Part shown: piece by piece, positions 42,738-54,857 of the stretch
Position numbering within the stretch: position 1 is the first letter of the stretch
How the letters are laid out: each line of letters opens with the position of its first letter
Assembly: GCA_010093605.1 (NCBI GenBank)
Contig: MU004198.1
Span: 998,456-1,062,455 of the forward strand
DNA: 64,000 bases
Reading direction: 5' to 3'
Source of the DNA: Lophium mytilinum
Taxonomy: Eukaryota; Ascomycota; Dothideomycetes; Mytilinidiales; Mytilinidiaceae
Made by a program: the position numbers and the translations under genes
The notes under the pieces: generated by a model
The model's database searches: none
What the model saw: the letters and a program-made list of their open reading frames with translations, nothing else
What the model was told of the DNA's origin: nothing

Positions 42738-43652
42738 ATGACGGCCGCAATTGGCAAATATGCTGCGAAGAAGCTGCTCAAAGGGGAGATGGCGAAATAC
42801 GCTAAGAAAGATGTCGCTGGCCCATACGTAAGTCCCCTTCCATCCAATTACCAGATCTAGCAATGCAATCGCATCCTTCAATCCTTCTTAATTAATTCAA
42901 CCTTGCCCCTCACCCTCCCCATACACAGTGGCTAACATGTCTTCTTACCACAGGATCCCTACTTCGCAACAGTAACCGACTCACGCGGCAAAACGCGCAA
43001 AGTCAAGAAAGAAATCCCCGACTACATCCCCGACCACCAAGCCCTGATCCTCGCCAAAGTGCGCAAGCGCGCCTACCGCCTCGACTGCTCGCTCTTTAAC
43101 TTCCTCGGCTTCCGATTTGGGTGGTCTTCCGTCGTCGGCATTGTGCCCGTCGCTGGTGACGCAATCGACGGCGCCATGGCGCTGGAAACGATCCGCCTCT
43201 GCTCCAAGGCCAAGGACAAGAACTTCACACTACGGCGCCAGGCGTTGATCCTGATGTTTTTGTGGTTGGCGATTGATATCGTGGTGGGGCTAGTGCCGTT
43301 TGTCGGCGACCTGGCGGATGCGAGCTTCAAGGCGAACTCGAGGATCTGTCAAGTATTGGAGAAGGAGTTGGACAAGACGTTTAAGCCGAATGCGACGAAG
43401 GTGCCGAGGCCCGCGACCGTGTATGAGGAGTTCAGTGAGGACGAATTGGCTGGGCTGCGGGATAGCTACGAAGGAGATGCTGGGGTTCAGCAGCCGCAGC
43501 GTGTGAGGAGCAGCAGGCGTGAGAGGCAGCCAGATCTCGAAATGGGACAGGCGCAGGTTCCTTCGCGATCGGGGACGAAGACGAAGTACGACTCCAGACG
43601 CACTGCGGAGAGGGATGCACCGGCTAGATCGGGAACGAAGGGGAGGCGGTAA
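42738..43652 (+). CDS. DUF4112 membrane protein
   Basis: Two exons (42738-42827 and 42954-43652; intron 126 nt) give 262 residues. The core contains the DUF4112 signature: a hydrophobic segment ending VVGIVPVAGDAIDGAMAL and, 60 residues on, LMFLWLAIDIVVGLVPFVGD followed by LADASFKAN. The two segments are probably membrane hairpins. The C-terminal 80 residues are Arg/Ser/Glu-rich and probably cytosolic. Family function is unknown. The coding strand switches from C-rich to G-rich near 43200. Confidence 0.87.
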
Positions 43653-44471
43653 ACGCTTCGTCTGCACTTCGGTGATTCTGGAGTTCTCTTTCATACGGCA
43701 TCGGAGTTGACCTCGGTAGCGACTGCTCACAATCCTTCATTTTTCGTCAGTTTGGCTGGCGTTGCGGTTCGATGCTCTCAATCCCTTAACCCTACTTGTA
43801 TTGTAATCATCATACCCAACCCATAACTCGGGCCGTGCAGTCCCTGAAAACTTCATCTTTCTTAGCGTAAGATCGGAACAGACTGCAACACTGCATCATC
43901 TCATCTTCGTATCTATAATTCCGTATATCAGGGATACAGCTCTCCATCGTCCACAGCGTCAAAATACATTTACCCTAACGTAGCATCAGATCGTCTCCTT
44001 ACCCGACAGATAAATGGTACCAACCCTTCGAAATCGAAATATTACCAGAACAAGCAAGGCTTGGCAACAATGAGGTTGGAACAGTGTCGAGCACCGAGTG
44101 TAATTCTGTCCACTCTTGGCGTTTTCGTGAAACCGCCAAGAAGAAAATCGCACCCCTAAAGTACCAAAACCATGACCAACTCTGTTGACTTCTCATAACT
44201 TTATTATCAGTCTCTCGGACTCTTCGCCTCTAATGTTGCCCCTGCCGACTTTGCCGCCTGGCCTTCGATCTGAAACGAAAATGCAGGGGCATGTCCACAG
44301 GCGCTTAGCCACAGGGCAAAGAAACCCTGAAGAGCACAACTACGCCGTACACCTGCAGGACGTCTCAGCCTCGCTGCAGGATGGATGCCTACCTTCAATG
44401 CGCCCTCCTTTTCTCTTACGCTCCTCAAAATTTCTTTTCTTTTGACTTTGAAATAATGTCTTTTGCTCTTC
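43653..44471. other. Intergenic, DUF4112 gene to membrane protein gene
   Basis: About 820 bp. An 86-codon plus-strand frame at 44185 and an 88-codon minus-strand frame overlap each other; neither has support. Confidence 0.4.
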
Positions 44472-46682
44472 ATGATGTCGTTTCTTGCTGTTTGCTGTTT
44501 TCTATCAAAAGCCTCGTCATCTAGCGCCTATCCTTTGATTCTGCACACAAGAAACTCCTCAAATAACACTTCTAACCCTGCGCAAAGCACTTCCGGCTGG
44601 GTGGGTACGCCGAATGTTCGAGGCACGGCGGACCTATTAATTTCAAGCTTGACAACTCTTGCATTATGCGCGTGGACGGCATACCATCCAAACGTCAATC
44701 CAAAAAGGAGCCTCCTGCATACCTCGTTACGCAGATTTAAATGGATGCTAGCGGCCATTCTCATACCAGAATGGGTGCTGTACTGCGCATGGAACCAGCG
44801 CTACTCCGCGCTGGCCCTGAAGGACACTATCAATAAAATTCTAGAAAAAGATATTCAATTCGACACGAAATATGAAACGATCAACGCCGCTGAATCCCAA
44901 GCGACTACGGACGGATCAGTAACGGATGGTCAATCTTCAAAACCACCAGCTACCACGAAACGCTCCATGTGGACTACCGAACAAGCCTTCTTCGCGACAT
45001 CCGGTGGATTCTCCGTGGACGCAAGCACATTCTGGCCACAGGAGCAATTGACCTTCACTCCGAACGGCTTGGTCGAACTCGCAAGACTTGGCCTGCTTCC
45101 AGATGTGTCTCCAACTACGATAACGGACAAGACCAAAGCAGACGTGGTCGCCAAGGTTCTAGTGTGCCTCCAAGCTGGCTGGTTCCTAGTTCAAACCATT
45201 GCTCGTTTGATCCAACATCTCCCTGTGACGCTCTTGGAAGTCCACGTGGTAGCACACATCGGGTGCGCGTTTGGAATGTATCTACTGTGGCTTGAGAAGC
45301 CGTATGATGCCGAATACCCAATCGCGTTCGAGGATGAGCGTGTGAGGGATCTGGCTGCGCTGTTTGCGGTTGATGGGGAGAGCGTAAGTCATGCCTTTCG
45401 CATAGCTGTACCGCATCTATTAATTATATGATAGGACAAGCGGCATCGATACAGACCACACGCTGACCCCGGGAAAGATGAAAATGAGGTCGATATTCGA
45501 GACGTTCGCAGCGCGCATGCATACGCCAATAAAGGCCGCTCGAAACGAGCGAGACTCCATCATTCTCTCCACCGGAGCGAGGGCTCCTCTACTGGCCCAA
45601 AACACCGGTTGACGAACTTTTCAGATGATGATTGGTTCAAGGCCACTTTCCCCCAGATATCAACAAAGGAGGCCGAAGATCGCATCCAAGAACATGTCGA
45701 CCGAGCGAATAGGGGGGTTCGGCTGGTTTGGACTCCCGCCATCCAGGAAGCCGTCCAGCCTCCCCACTTGCCAACCTCAGAGCCACTATCCCCAATCTCA
45801 ACATCTTCAACTCCTCTCCCGAACCCATCAAACACCCCTTCTCCCTCATCATCGTCATCACCTCATCCTTCTCCATCTCCATCGGCCCATTCACTAGCTC
45901 CCCCCTCTCCACCCTCTCCCTCCCCAGCTCCCTCCTCTCCGCCCCTTCCCTCTCCAGCATCTCCCTCCTCTCCTCCCCTTCCTTCTCTAACTCCTACCCC
46001 TCCAGCCTCACCCTCCCTCACCCCCCGGCCCTCCTCCCGCGCCACAACCTCCTCAACCTCCTCCTACGCCACCCTCGACCCCCACCTCCTCTACTTCTCC
46101 GCCGACGCCTTCCCCACCCGCGCCACGACCTCCCGCCCCTCGTACCCCTCCCCCCACGTCGTCTCCACGCGCCGCAACCACCGCATCAAAGGCCAACGCT
46201 CTCTCTTCAGCGGAGCGGTAGCGGGTAGGGACACCTCCACCCGCGCCCTCACCACCATGACCCTCCTCGGCTTCTACTACGGCGCGGTCCACCTCAGCGC
46301 CTGGAACGCCTTCTTCGTCACCGAAACCGAGCGGTGGATGTGGCGCGTGGCGGGGGTTGCGTTTGCGGGGTTTCCGGTGCTGTTGCTCGGCGCGGTGGTG
46401 GTGGGGGGGTGGAAGATGGGATTGCGGGCCGCACCACCCGAGGAGAGGGTGCAGAGGGGGAGGTCGACTCGGCGGCCCACCCACCCACTGGTGAGGAGAG
46501 TAGCGGTGTGGGGGTTGGAGGCGGTGGAGGCGGGGTGTGTGCTGCTCATGATGCCGATGTGTGTGGCGTATGCGGGGGGCAGGGGGTTTGTGGTTGTGGA
46601 GGCGTTTGTGGGGTTGAGGGGGGCGGAGGAGGGGACGTGGAGGACGGTGGAGTGGGCGGGGTTCGTGCCGCATCTTGGGTAA
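44472..46682 (+). CDS. Multi-pass fungal membrane protein with Pro/Ser-rich insert
   Basis: Two exons (44472-45383 and 45435-46682; intron 51 nt) give 719 residues from the tandem ATG at 44472. A signal-like hydrophobic N-terminus (SFLAVCCFLSKASSS) is followed by a membrane segment with ISSLTTLALCAWTAYHPN, then WMLAAILIPEWVLYCAW, and further hydrophobic stretches around residues 240-275. A region of about 110 residues in exon 2 is almost entirely Ser and Pro. Three to four hydrophobic segments follow (LLGFYYGAVHLSAWN, VAGVAFAGFPVLLLGAVVVGG, CVLLMMPMCVAYA), ending FVPHLG. This order matches a common uncharacterised fungal family. Composition flips from C-rich to G-rich near 46330. Confidence 0.82.
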
Positions 46683-47160
46683 GGGAGGGGTGGTGGCGTT
46701 GTGTATGGGCATGGTGATGGTGTATTTTTTTCGTCGCTGTGGAAGATGGAGACTGCGTATATATGAGCGCGCGGATTTCAGCTGGGGGGGATTGGTGGTT
46801 GTTGAGATTGGAATCTCACGACTTTGGAAGACGATGGGATCGGTGTGTGGACTGCTCGTGCGGCTGGGGGAGGCCTTCGGGAGAAAGGAAATGATGACTT
46901 GTGGAAGAGTAGTTAAGACGAAGCAGCGAATTGTAGACGGACTTGGGCGACCAACGCAGTTATCATGATTCAGAGTTAGTGGGTAGGACAGGAATACAAT
47001 ATCAGATCAAATCTTGCTATGAGATCGAAATAGTGGTGGTGATGGCATTTGCACTAGTCCTATAGACGGAATGCTTGGTTTCCAGTGTTTCTTAGGTCTG
47101 TGAGCCAGAGCACTAACAGCTTCCCTTTCTAATCTTGCCTTCTCTTCACTTCTCAGGTAA
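46683..47160. other. Convergent intergenic region
   Basis: 478 bp. A gtaagg just at the stop of the upstream gene could act as an alternative donor leading to a 46790-46968 frame, but the family normally ends at the preceding stop. Nothing else seen. Confidence 0.4.
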
Positions 47161-48061
47161 TCATAGGATTGAACTAATCCGCAATGTCGGCCCATTCGCG
47201 CTTTGGTCTTCTGCACGCCCGGAGTGGGGTTGAAGAGGTGCCGGTAGTGGCATGTCTGAATCGTCTTCTGGGCTTAAGTCATTCTCAGAGCGCTCATCGG
47301 TGTAGTGTGAGTCGGTCGGGAGGGGTATGTCTCCGTTATGGGACGGCAGGGGGCTAGTCGGATGCCGAGAGGGGTGGTAGAAAGGGGTGTATGCCGCACT
47401 GAAGATGGCCAGGAGCCTAAACGGGTCAGCTCTCTGAAAGACAGCAGCTAGCTGGATGAAAGGTAGAGAAGGTTAAGGTGAAACTCCGGGACAGAAAGGT
47501 AATTGGGGAATTGAGAAGCGTATGATCACAACGCAGTGGCACGTGAACCGGTCGCGGGCACAGTGGCAATACACGGGACCCAGGATAAGACAGAAGAAGA
47601 GTAAAGCAGTATGAGACTTACCAGTGGACCACATTCAACCATCCAATTATCTCCCAGAACAGATTGCTGTACCCTATTACCTCCGCAATCATCATCCGCA
47701 ACCCTCGCGAAAAGATAGCCGCTACCACAAATGGCAGATACACCACGAGCATCGCGCCCAACCTGTATCCTTGAAGCCGCCCATACCATCGCCGACTCAG
47801 AGTTCTTGTGCCGAGCGCGCGTCGTTCGAGCGAGAGAACATAGCCAGTGGATATTGAAGAGAGGATGTATGGCCAAAGGAGGGTGAAAGGGGAGGTTATA
47901 CTGGCTACGAGGAGCGCGTATAGAGAGAGAAAGAAGAGAAAAGGTGCGGGAAAGGTAAGAACGAGGGAGGTTGTATGTAGTGTTAGGTGGAGATGGGTCG
48001 TGGAGGCGTGAGTAAATGTGTTCGGCATCTTGGAGATCGCGTCGGATAGCAAGGCGGCCAA
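47161..48061 (-). CDS. Small multi-pass membrane protein (hypothetical)
   Basis: Exons 48061-47622 and 47416-47161, joined in phase 2 across a 205-nt intron (gtaagt to gtttag) to give 231 residues. Three hydrophobic segments lie in exon 1 (LVLTFPAPFLFFLSLYALLVA, FTLLWPYILSSISTGYVL and LGAMLVVYLPFVVAAIF), with a fourth near the join (IIGWLNVVHWLLAIFSAAY). The tail is acidic and polar (ERSENDLSPEDDSD). No family recognised. The intron is long for this window, so a shorter alternative acceptor is possible. Confidence 0.62.
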
Positions 48062-49400
48062 TTCCTAGCGAAGACTTCAAACAGCAAGGAACGTAAAGAC
48101 GATACTTAGGTACGATTCGTGGATGCCGGGAAGCTGGAAGCCAGTGATCCAACCAAAAACGCGTAAGCGGAATGGATAGGCGCAACGATAAGTTAAGGGG
48201 GTTGAAAGATTATCGCCGGGGTACTTTCGGCGGGGTTGTGGATCGTGACTTGAAGTCCTTATTTGATGTTGTTTGCCTTATTTCAGTCCAAGGAGATTTG
48301 AAGAGCTCGGAAAGATGGGGAGGGTTGGTGACGACTACCTATAGCGGATTTCGCAATGCCAAGACCTAAAAGCGGCAGCGTGCGGCAACGACGCGTACCC
48401 CTTTGATGGAGTCGTAAGCTATATAAGGCGACGCCGCAATCGAAAGGTACATGAATAAGGCGTTTATTCGGATTTTCAGTGCGCCTTGTGTGGTACTCTT
48501 CGCGAATATGCGGCGAATACGCTGAACTAGACTGCCCTGGAGGATGGCGATCCTAGGAAAAACAAGACCGGAGCGTCTATGAATTCCGACGGTGTAGACC
48601 GAGTCATGCGTGATTGATCCCCCCCAAAGATTATCCAGGAATCCTAGGCGCAGATTTGCAGGCTTTGTTGTTATCGTGCGCTTGTGCTCATATACGGCCG
48701 TTGTGTCGAACCATGCTCGAGGTCTGGAACTGATCTTTGCAGTTGGAATTAGCGACGACAGAGTTGATATCAGTAGGACGCGCCGTGGAAGTCGTCTCGA
48801 GTATTAAGGAGACGAAGTCAAGCTGTTCCGACCATGCCTATGCATCTGAAGCCTCGGAACCAGGCGAGACATTCTTATCTTTTCGCTAAAAGGTATCTTC
48901 GACGCTAGCGATTGGCTGAAGATGATACAGGAATCTTACTTACTTGGAAATCTAATAATCTGATATTATAAAGGCAGCAAATGTGTTGGTCGAAACAAGC
49001 GAAAATAATAGATGACACGGGGAAGTATGGTAGGTGGGTAGCTGCAGGTGGAACAGGACGAGTCGTCGTCGTCATGGAGTGGAGCCCACAGTCGCTTAAG
49101 TCCGGGGAAAAGGCCGAGCGCCAGCATTTCTTATCCCAACGTCAAAGCTCCCCTACGACACCACTGTGGCGACGAAGAGACGTCGTCTGCGATGTTCTAT
49201 TCCATCAAATCGAATAGAGCACTCATCCCGAGCCTTCCAATTGTTCGCTCCGATTGCTTGCTTGTTTGCGCCTCTTGGGGCTGTCCTGCGGGCAAGTAAC
49301 CTAGTGAGTTGTAAAGCATCCGCTTCAGTGGTCTCCCCTCAAACGCGTATGAGACTCTCGTTCGCATCACGTTCAACACACAGCCTCTCCAACTGCTGGA
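48062..49400. other. Intergenic upstream of the F-box gene
   Basis: 1.3 kb with only short, mutually overlapping frames. No gene supported. Probably marks the start of the second accessory region. Confidence 0.4.
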
Positions 49401-50882
49401 ATGGATGGCATAATTTCGCCACCAATGGCCCCCACACTTAGCGAATTTCCTGACGAGCTTCTCACCGAAATCATCGCCTTCATCAAATCTGGATGCAAAG
49501 GCAACCACGCAGCAGCCTTGACGGACCTTGCTTTTGTATCTAAGAAGTTCGCCAGGTGTACCCAGGAAGTTCTATTCCGCAATATCGACTTCAGGCTCTT
49601 TTCCCACAAGACTGACGTTAGAACTTGGCCTCCCAAAGGCGCTCGGCTCTTTTCACTATTCCGAACACTTTTGAGTAAGCCCAGTCTTGCGAAAAAAGTG
49701 CGCTCTTTACACTGTGGAAGCTACGGAGTTTTCCAGGTTAAGAGCGGAACATGCTCATGGGACATACTGCAAAACCACATCAAAACCCTCGCTATTCCAG
49801 AAAATTTAAAGGAATTATGGTTAAAGGACACCAGAAACGAGCAATATGACGCAATCCTCTCTGGCGTCATTTCAATCGTCCCGAATCTACGACAGCTGTG
49901 CTTGCAGGTCAACGATTTCTTTCCATACACTTTGGCGAAGTTCTTCATATTCTCTCTTGGTCCAATCTTAGGATCCCTGCAAGTCCTAGAACTTGAAGCG
50001 CAGGACAGTAATGGAATTCAATTGTCGGAGGCTTACTACCGCGACACGTACTCAAACACATCATACCTGCGTCACCCATCGTTGAGACTACGTCACCCAT
50101 CGTTGAGAAAGCTTTGCATTCGAGACGTTGACGACCGTTCGCACGGCTATGTGACTGCGCCTCTTCATGGCGTTTCTGGGATCACGGATCTATCTATCGA
50201 CGGCACGACCGGAGAAGAAACTCTGAAGTCCTTACTACGTTGCTTCAAGGGTCTCAAATCCTTACAATGCACTGGAACGGCAGGCTCGGCATGGAATGCA
50301 AGCTATGTTAACCTTGACAAGATTTTCGATGGACTGCGAGCACATCAGGACACACTGGAACGTCTGACAATCGAATGGGACGTTCAGGCTGAGCATAGAA
50401 CAGATCCGGGTTCTTCTTTCTCATTCGCGAGGTTCAACCACCTCCGCACTCTCACGATATCCAGTAAGATATGGGTCAGCAGTCGCGCGGGGAAGCCTTG
50501 GGTCAATCAACAATGTGCCCCAGGAATCATTGCTCAATTACTAGCGAATTCCTTACCGACATCACTTACCAGCTTAGACCTTCTTGACTGGGGGTACTCT
50601 CATGCCTGCAATCCAGAGTGGACTTTGACCTCCAGCAAGGTTTCTGATGGCAACGCTGACCTGGAACCCCTTCGGTGCCTTATTCCATGGCTACAAGAGG
50701 ATGAAGGCTTGCCTAACCTTCGTTGCATTAGTTTTGGTAGGCTTAAGGAAGACTTCGATGATTTCAGCTGCGAATGGCCTAGAAACTCATATCCGAGGGG
50801 TCTCGAACTGGAATTGTATAAAACCAATGTGGCAGACTGTCTTTTGAAAGCAGGAGTTGAGGTAGTAATCAGGTACTCCTAA
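49401..50882 (+). CDS. F-box/leucine-rich-type protein, intact paralogue
   Basis: Single exon, 493 residues. An F-box-like segment lies at residues 12-60 (LSEFPDELLTEIIAFI, then FARCTQEVLFRNIDF). The rest has spaced leucine-rich segments (VRSLHCG, LKELWLKDT, LQVLELEAQ, LRKLCIRDVD, ITDLSIDGT, LKSLQCTG) typical of fungal F-box proteins with a degenerate LRR fold. A perfect in-frame 7-residue duplication (LRHPSLR twice) lies at about residues 223-236. The next gene downstream is a disabled paralogue. Confidence 0.8.
   Translation: MDGIISPPMAPTLSEFPDELLTEIIAFIKSGCKGNHAAALTDLAFVSKKFARCTQEVLFRNIDFRLFSHKTDVRTWPPKGARLFSLFRTLLSKPSLAKKVRSLHCGSYGVFQVKSGTCSWDILQNHIKTLAIPENLKELWLKDTRNEQYDAILSGVISIVPNLRQLCLQVNDFFPYTLAKFFIFSLGPILGSLQVLELEAQDSNGIQLSEAYYRDTYSNTSYLRHPSLRLRHPSLRKLCIRDVDDRSHGYVTAPLHGVSGITDLSIDGTTGEETLKSLLRCFKGLKSLQCTGTAGSAWNASYVNLDKIFDGLRAHQDTLERLTIEWDVQAEHRTDPGSSFSFARFNHLRTLTISSKIWVSSRAGKPWVNQQCAPGIIAQLLANSLPTSLTSLDLLDWGYSHACNPEWTLTSSKVSDGNADLEPLRCLIPWLQEDEGLPNLRCISFGRLKEDFDDFSCEWPRNSYPRGLELELYKTNVADCLLKAGVEVVIRYS
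50067..50108 (+). repeat. 21-bp tandem duplication inside the F-box gene
   Basis: Two adjacent 21-nt units differing at one base (ctgcgtcacccatcgttgag and ctacgtcacccatcgttgag, each followed by a) encode LRHPSLR twice. A recent in-frame slippage or unequal exchange is likely. Confidence 0.9.
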
Positions 50883-51416
50883 ATCGTAAGCTTCACACAG
50901 AAATTCGACGTCGCTTGACATCACAGATTAGGCGTGACTGAACTAAGTGAAAACTCATCACCGTGAATAGGTCACTGCGAACTCTGCTGCTACCCTCAGT
51001 TTTTGACCACCAGTATATAACAAGAAGAAGAACCTACTTAACCTCCAAAGTGAAGGAGAATAATGTTGGAAAACGAGCCCGTTGTTCGTGAATCAGATTT
51101 GGAGTGGCAGGTGCATTGTTGGAACGTCAGCATTTTCACTCAAGCAGTGAATCGAAGGCCCCTCGTGGAAGATAGGACATCAATATATATGGGGAGTAGC
51201 TAGCTTGTTTCTTATCACCTAATTCCATAATCATCGCACCGCACCACCACTTTTACCAGCGTACCACCAACGCCACCGCCTGCACCCCTCTGCAACTGCT
51301 ATTGACCCCTCTGCAACTGCTATTGACATTTCCTGCTACAGAAGCGGCCACTCAAACCCATTTCTACTCTATCTTCCCTCATCTGCCTCGAAGTACAACC
51401 GCTCAGGGTCGCAAGC
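50883..51416. other. Intergenic between F-box paralogues
   Basis: 534 bp. Contains a short direct repeat near 51288-51328 (cccctctgcaactgctattg, twice) just upstream of the pseudogene start. No gene seen. Confidence 0.5.
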
Positions 51417-52823
51417 ATGAACTTCAATACCTTGCAACCTAGGAATATCGAGGATTTGCCCGACGAGTTGCTCGCCGAGGTCATTTCATACGTAGGTAAG
51501 GAATGCAGAAATAATCCCGGAAATGGACAGTTGACGGACTATGCTATCATCTCCGAGCAGTTTGCGAGATGCACATAAGGCGTCCTATTTCGAAACATTG
51601 ACTTCATGCTTGACCTTCATGCCACGAAACTCCAAGCCGCATTGATGTTCGAAACTATCCGTGCGAAGCCTGGTCTCGCAAACCGTGTTCAGAGGCCGAG
51701 CGTCACGGCCTGCGACACCTAGGAGTACAGCCATGGATTTCTTGCGAAATAATCGACTCGGGCCAACCTACTAGGACATGTAGTTAGCTTAAATCTACTG
51801 CGCGATACCGAACGGCTTTGGTACACCGAGATCCACAGTAAGCAGTTCGTCGCCATGATTGCGGGTCTTCTTTCCCTCATGCCGGGCCTGCAGGAGCTCC
51901 GGTTGGAGGTGGGCCCACAAGCTGACCCGGTTTTGTTGCCCCAGTTGGCTCAACTTCCCACGAGGCCAATTTTGAAGTCGCTCAAGTTTCTGGACGTAGA
52001 AGGGGGTGCTGCTGAAAACTACAGCGTCTTTCATACTGGTCTCTTTCTTCCTGGGCTGCAACATGACGCCTCAATGCTGTTTCTTTCATCGCTGCAGAAG
52101 CTTTGCATCAAGAACAATGGCGACGACTTCCCCGAGTTGATCCCGATAATCGCGGTGCATCCCAGTATTTTCGCCAACATCCGCGCGGCTTCTAACATCA
52201 CGGACGTAACTTTCTACGGGGAAGTCGACGAAGATGTATTCATCCCCTTCTTGGCAAGCTTTAAACAGCTCCGTAAACTCCGCTGTACCGTAACCGGATA
52301 TGACGCTCCCGCCAGGGCAAAACTGTTTCGCGAGCTAGAAGCCCATCGCGATACTCTGGAGACCCTGACACTCGACTGGAATACTGAGTATTTGTCTCCC
52401 TGTTTCGTTCCATTTGAGAAGCTTACGCAGCTGGAGTTCCGTGCGTGCCATGGGTTTCTCCCGTTCGGAACGGACAACCCCGAAAACGTCACTTGGAAGA
52501 TAGTACGAGCTCTGTCGAAATCACTCAGATCCCTTGGGTTTTTCGGGTGGGTGTATGAGCACTAGACTAATCCGCAATGGCAAGGACCGGAATGCGAACG
52601 GGAAGATCCTGATCTCCAGCCGTTCGAGCATCTTATTCCTCTACTTCCGGATTACCTTCCGCACCTTCGGCACATTCAATTTGTGGATAAAGCCTATGAT
52701 GAGGAGGAAGAGGTGACTGATAGATCCGCGTTGTATGGGTTGGAGTTCGAAAGAGACAACCTACAGCGAAGGTACAGGGAGGCAGGAGTAGACTTATCGT
52801 ACAGATATGAGGCATTTGTCTGA
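51417..52823 (+). pseudogene. F-box/LRR-type paralogue disabled by four nonsense codons
   Basis: From the ATG at 51417 to a TGA at 52821-52823 the frame holds 468 codons without any frameshift. It is interrupted by TAA at 51576, TAG at 51720, TAA at 51750 and TAG at 52563. It aligns with the intact gene at 49401: IEDLPDELLAEVISYV, then FARCT-stop-GVLFRNIDF, where the intact copy has CAG at the stop position. The segment 51855-52565 alone is open for 236 codons. All four stops could arise from CAA or CAG by a single C-to-T change. Selenocysteine or readthrough is very unlikely. Translation of a truncated product from an internal ATG cannot be excluded. Confidence 0.85.
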
Positions 52824-54393
52824 GAGAAGGGCCTAGGCTATTGCGGTCGGATTATACTGGGTCATCTACCAGCTCTGTATCTACTTCGTGTTCAGTGCAG
52901 GGGGGTTCGTTTTTTGAAAGTCATTACGGATCAAAGAGCTTCCAGCTTGTCTTTTTTCTCTCAATTATATCTCAGACATACTTGAGCACACACACAAGTG
53001 GACAAAGTAATGAATACTAGTTATTTCCAGTATCTCTCCTAATCGCATTGTAACCACACACATAGTAAAGTTAAGCACTAAAATTCTATTACTATAGTCT
53101 ATTAACTATTTACACATATTAATTAGTTCTATAAGGTTTCTAGTCTCTATAAATACTCTACCCCTAGTGCATGCTATATTTATCCTCCCCTTAACCTTAA
53201 GCATGCTAGTCATCCTCGTGTTTATACAGCTTGGCAACATCTCCGCGCTACTTAGCAATCTCCTATCTTGCCTAAACTTTAGCTTTATTGTCTTCAAGCT
53301 CTATTTATTTTCTGTAGCTTTAAGGCTGGAAGAGTATTTTATAAAGCTATACTCCAAGTTATATAAAATGACTGTGCTTTATATTAGACAGAGGGTGTCC
53401 ATAGTTACATAATACGTATCCCCCTTTTCTAGCCCGACCTTTCTAAGATAAAGATTAGTAGTTTTCTCTCTTTATAAGCAAACTTTCCCATGTTTAATAG
53501 AGATCTAGTAGCTTGTATTGCAAGACTACTCTTAAAAGAGGCGTAAGATAAACACAATATTAACTAGGAATGCGCCGTGCCGCTAATATAGAACTCTTGC
53601 ACCAACGTGCCAAAGACATGAAAAAGTTGCCCTAAGACACTATCTATTTGCCACTCGGAAACTCTGGCCATTTCTAGGTGCAGCGAATTGGTTCTTTTAG
53701 AAGAACTAAAGTCATATTAGGCAGTAAAGCGGAGAAATGCTATAGCTAAATATTAGCGACCGCATTGAGCGGCCGCGAATGAAGTCACATATTATCCTCA
53801 AGATACAGTAAGGCTTTAACATCACTTCTACGGCTTAAGCATGGGCCTGTATAGTTACAAGTTGTGACAAAAGGCGCACGCAGCGTGTGCAGGGTTGCTA
53901 GACGCGAATTCCCCAACCCCAACAAAATGTTGGACTTCCATCCTCACCATCACTTAAAGATGAGCGTACACTCAAAGCAGTCGGGGCTTTTGAGGACCAC
54001 GCACAAGAGACGTTCGGATTCCCTGGTAAAGTGATCCCTTCACCTTGCCATCGGCCGTTGCCAAGGGCCGTTGCCAAGGTGCCCTCCGGCGTAGTGTAGC
54101 AGCAAATTGACAGAGTCAAATTCACCTAGTGCCACTGACGTCACAGAGCTCATAGAATGTCGTAGAATGTCGTGGAAACTGCTGCCTGAAGGCTCGCGTG
54201 GCTAGGCTTGGCGACAAATTTTCGCCATAAAGCCTCTGCTCGCCCTCCAACTTTCCACTCTCGACAACCTCCTCCTTCTCCTTCTCTTTGAAACAACATC
54301 GGCCTCTTCTCTTCATCTCGACACTCCTTCTCTCTTCGACAACATCGACCATCCTTCCTTGCTCACTCGACGATTTCCTCCATTTCACCTCCT
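52824..54393. other. Gene-poor region with AT-rich island
   Basis: From about 52960 to 53870 the sequence is visibly AT-rich with few CpG dinucleotides and long mixed runs such as ctattactatagtctatta. Frames on both strands near 53106-53412 look like relic sequence. 54052-54078 contains a 13-bp tandem duplication (gccgttgccaagg). A CT-rich tract at 54250-54370 precedes an ATG at 54394 that opens 60 codons only. Confidence 0.5.
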
Positions 54394-54857
54394 ATGGACT
54401 CGACCCGACCGGCACCAAGCCAACCTCACCAGTCGCGCGAACGGTCAGTGCTAAGTCCCATACCTCTCCTCCCTTCTGCCTGCAATGATGAGGAAATCCT
54501 TAGACCGAGACTGGCCTCGACTAACTCTCCTGATGGCGGCCCTTCCTCTCATGCATTGCGACAATCTGTGATCTAAGATCACGAAGTCGTAAGCGCTGTA
54601 TGATGGGATTGGCTATCCTGACGTTGTGACTTGCTTGGTTGGCACTGTTGATTAAAGGACTAATCTTCTCTCTGATACACAATGGCATTATTTCACTGTT
54701 CCTCGCTTCATTTACTTCACCACATGGAAGCTAATCATTATCATTCGCAGACCTTCGGCCTCGCGCTCTGTTTCCCGGCTACGGAATATCGGACGACGAC
54801 CTACAACATGCTCGACTCACCCGACATTCGGCAACTTTGACTCAACCAACGTGGATC

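Noticed and set aside
46675-46968. Extra terminal exon of the membrane protein gene at 44472
   Set aside because: A donor exists at the stop codon, but the protein already ends in the FVPHLG-type terminus expected for the family, and the added segment is skewed low-complexity sequence.
47526-48185. 219-codon minus-strand frame overlapping the small membrane protein
   Set aside because: The overlapping 147-codon frame has clear membrane helices and a good splice; this one does not.
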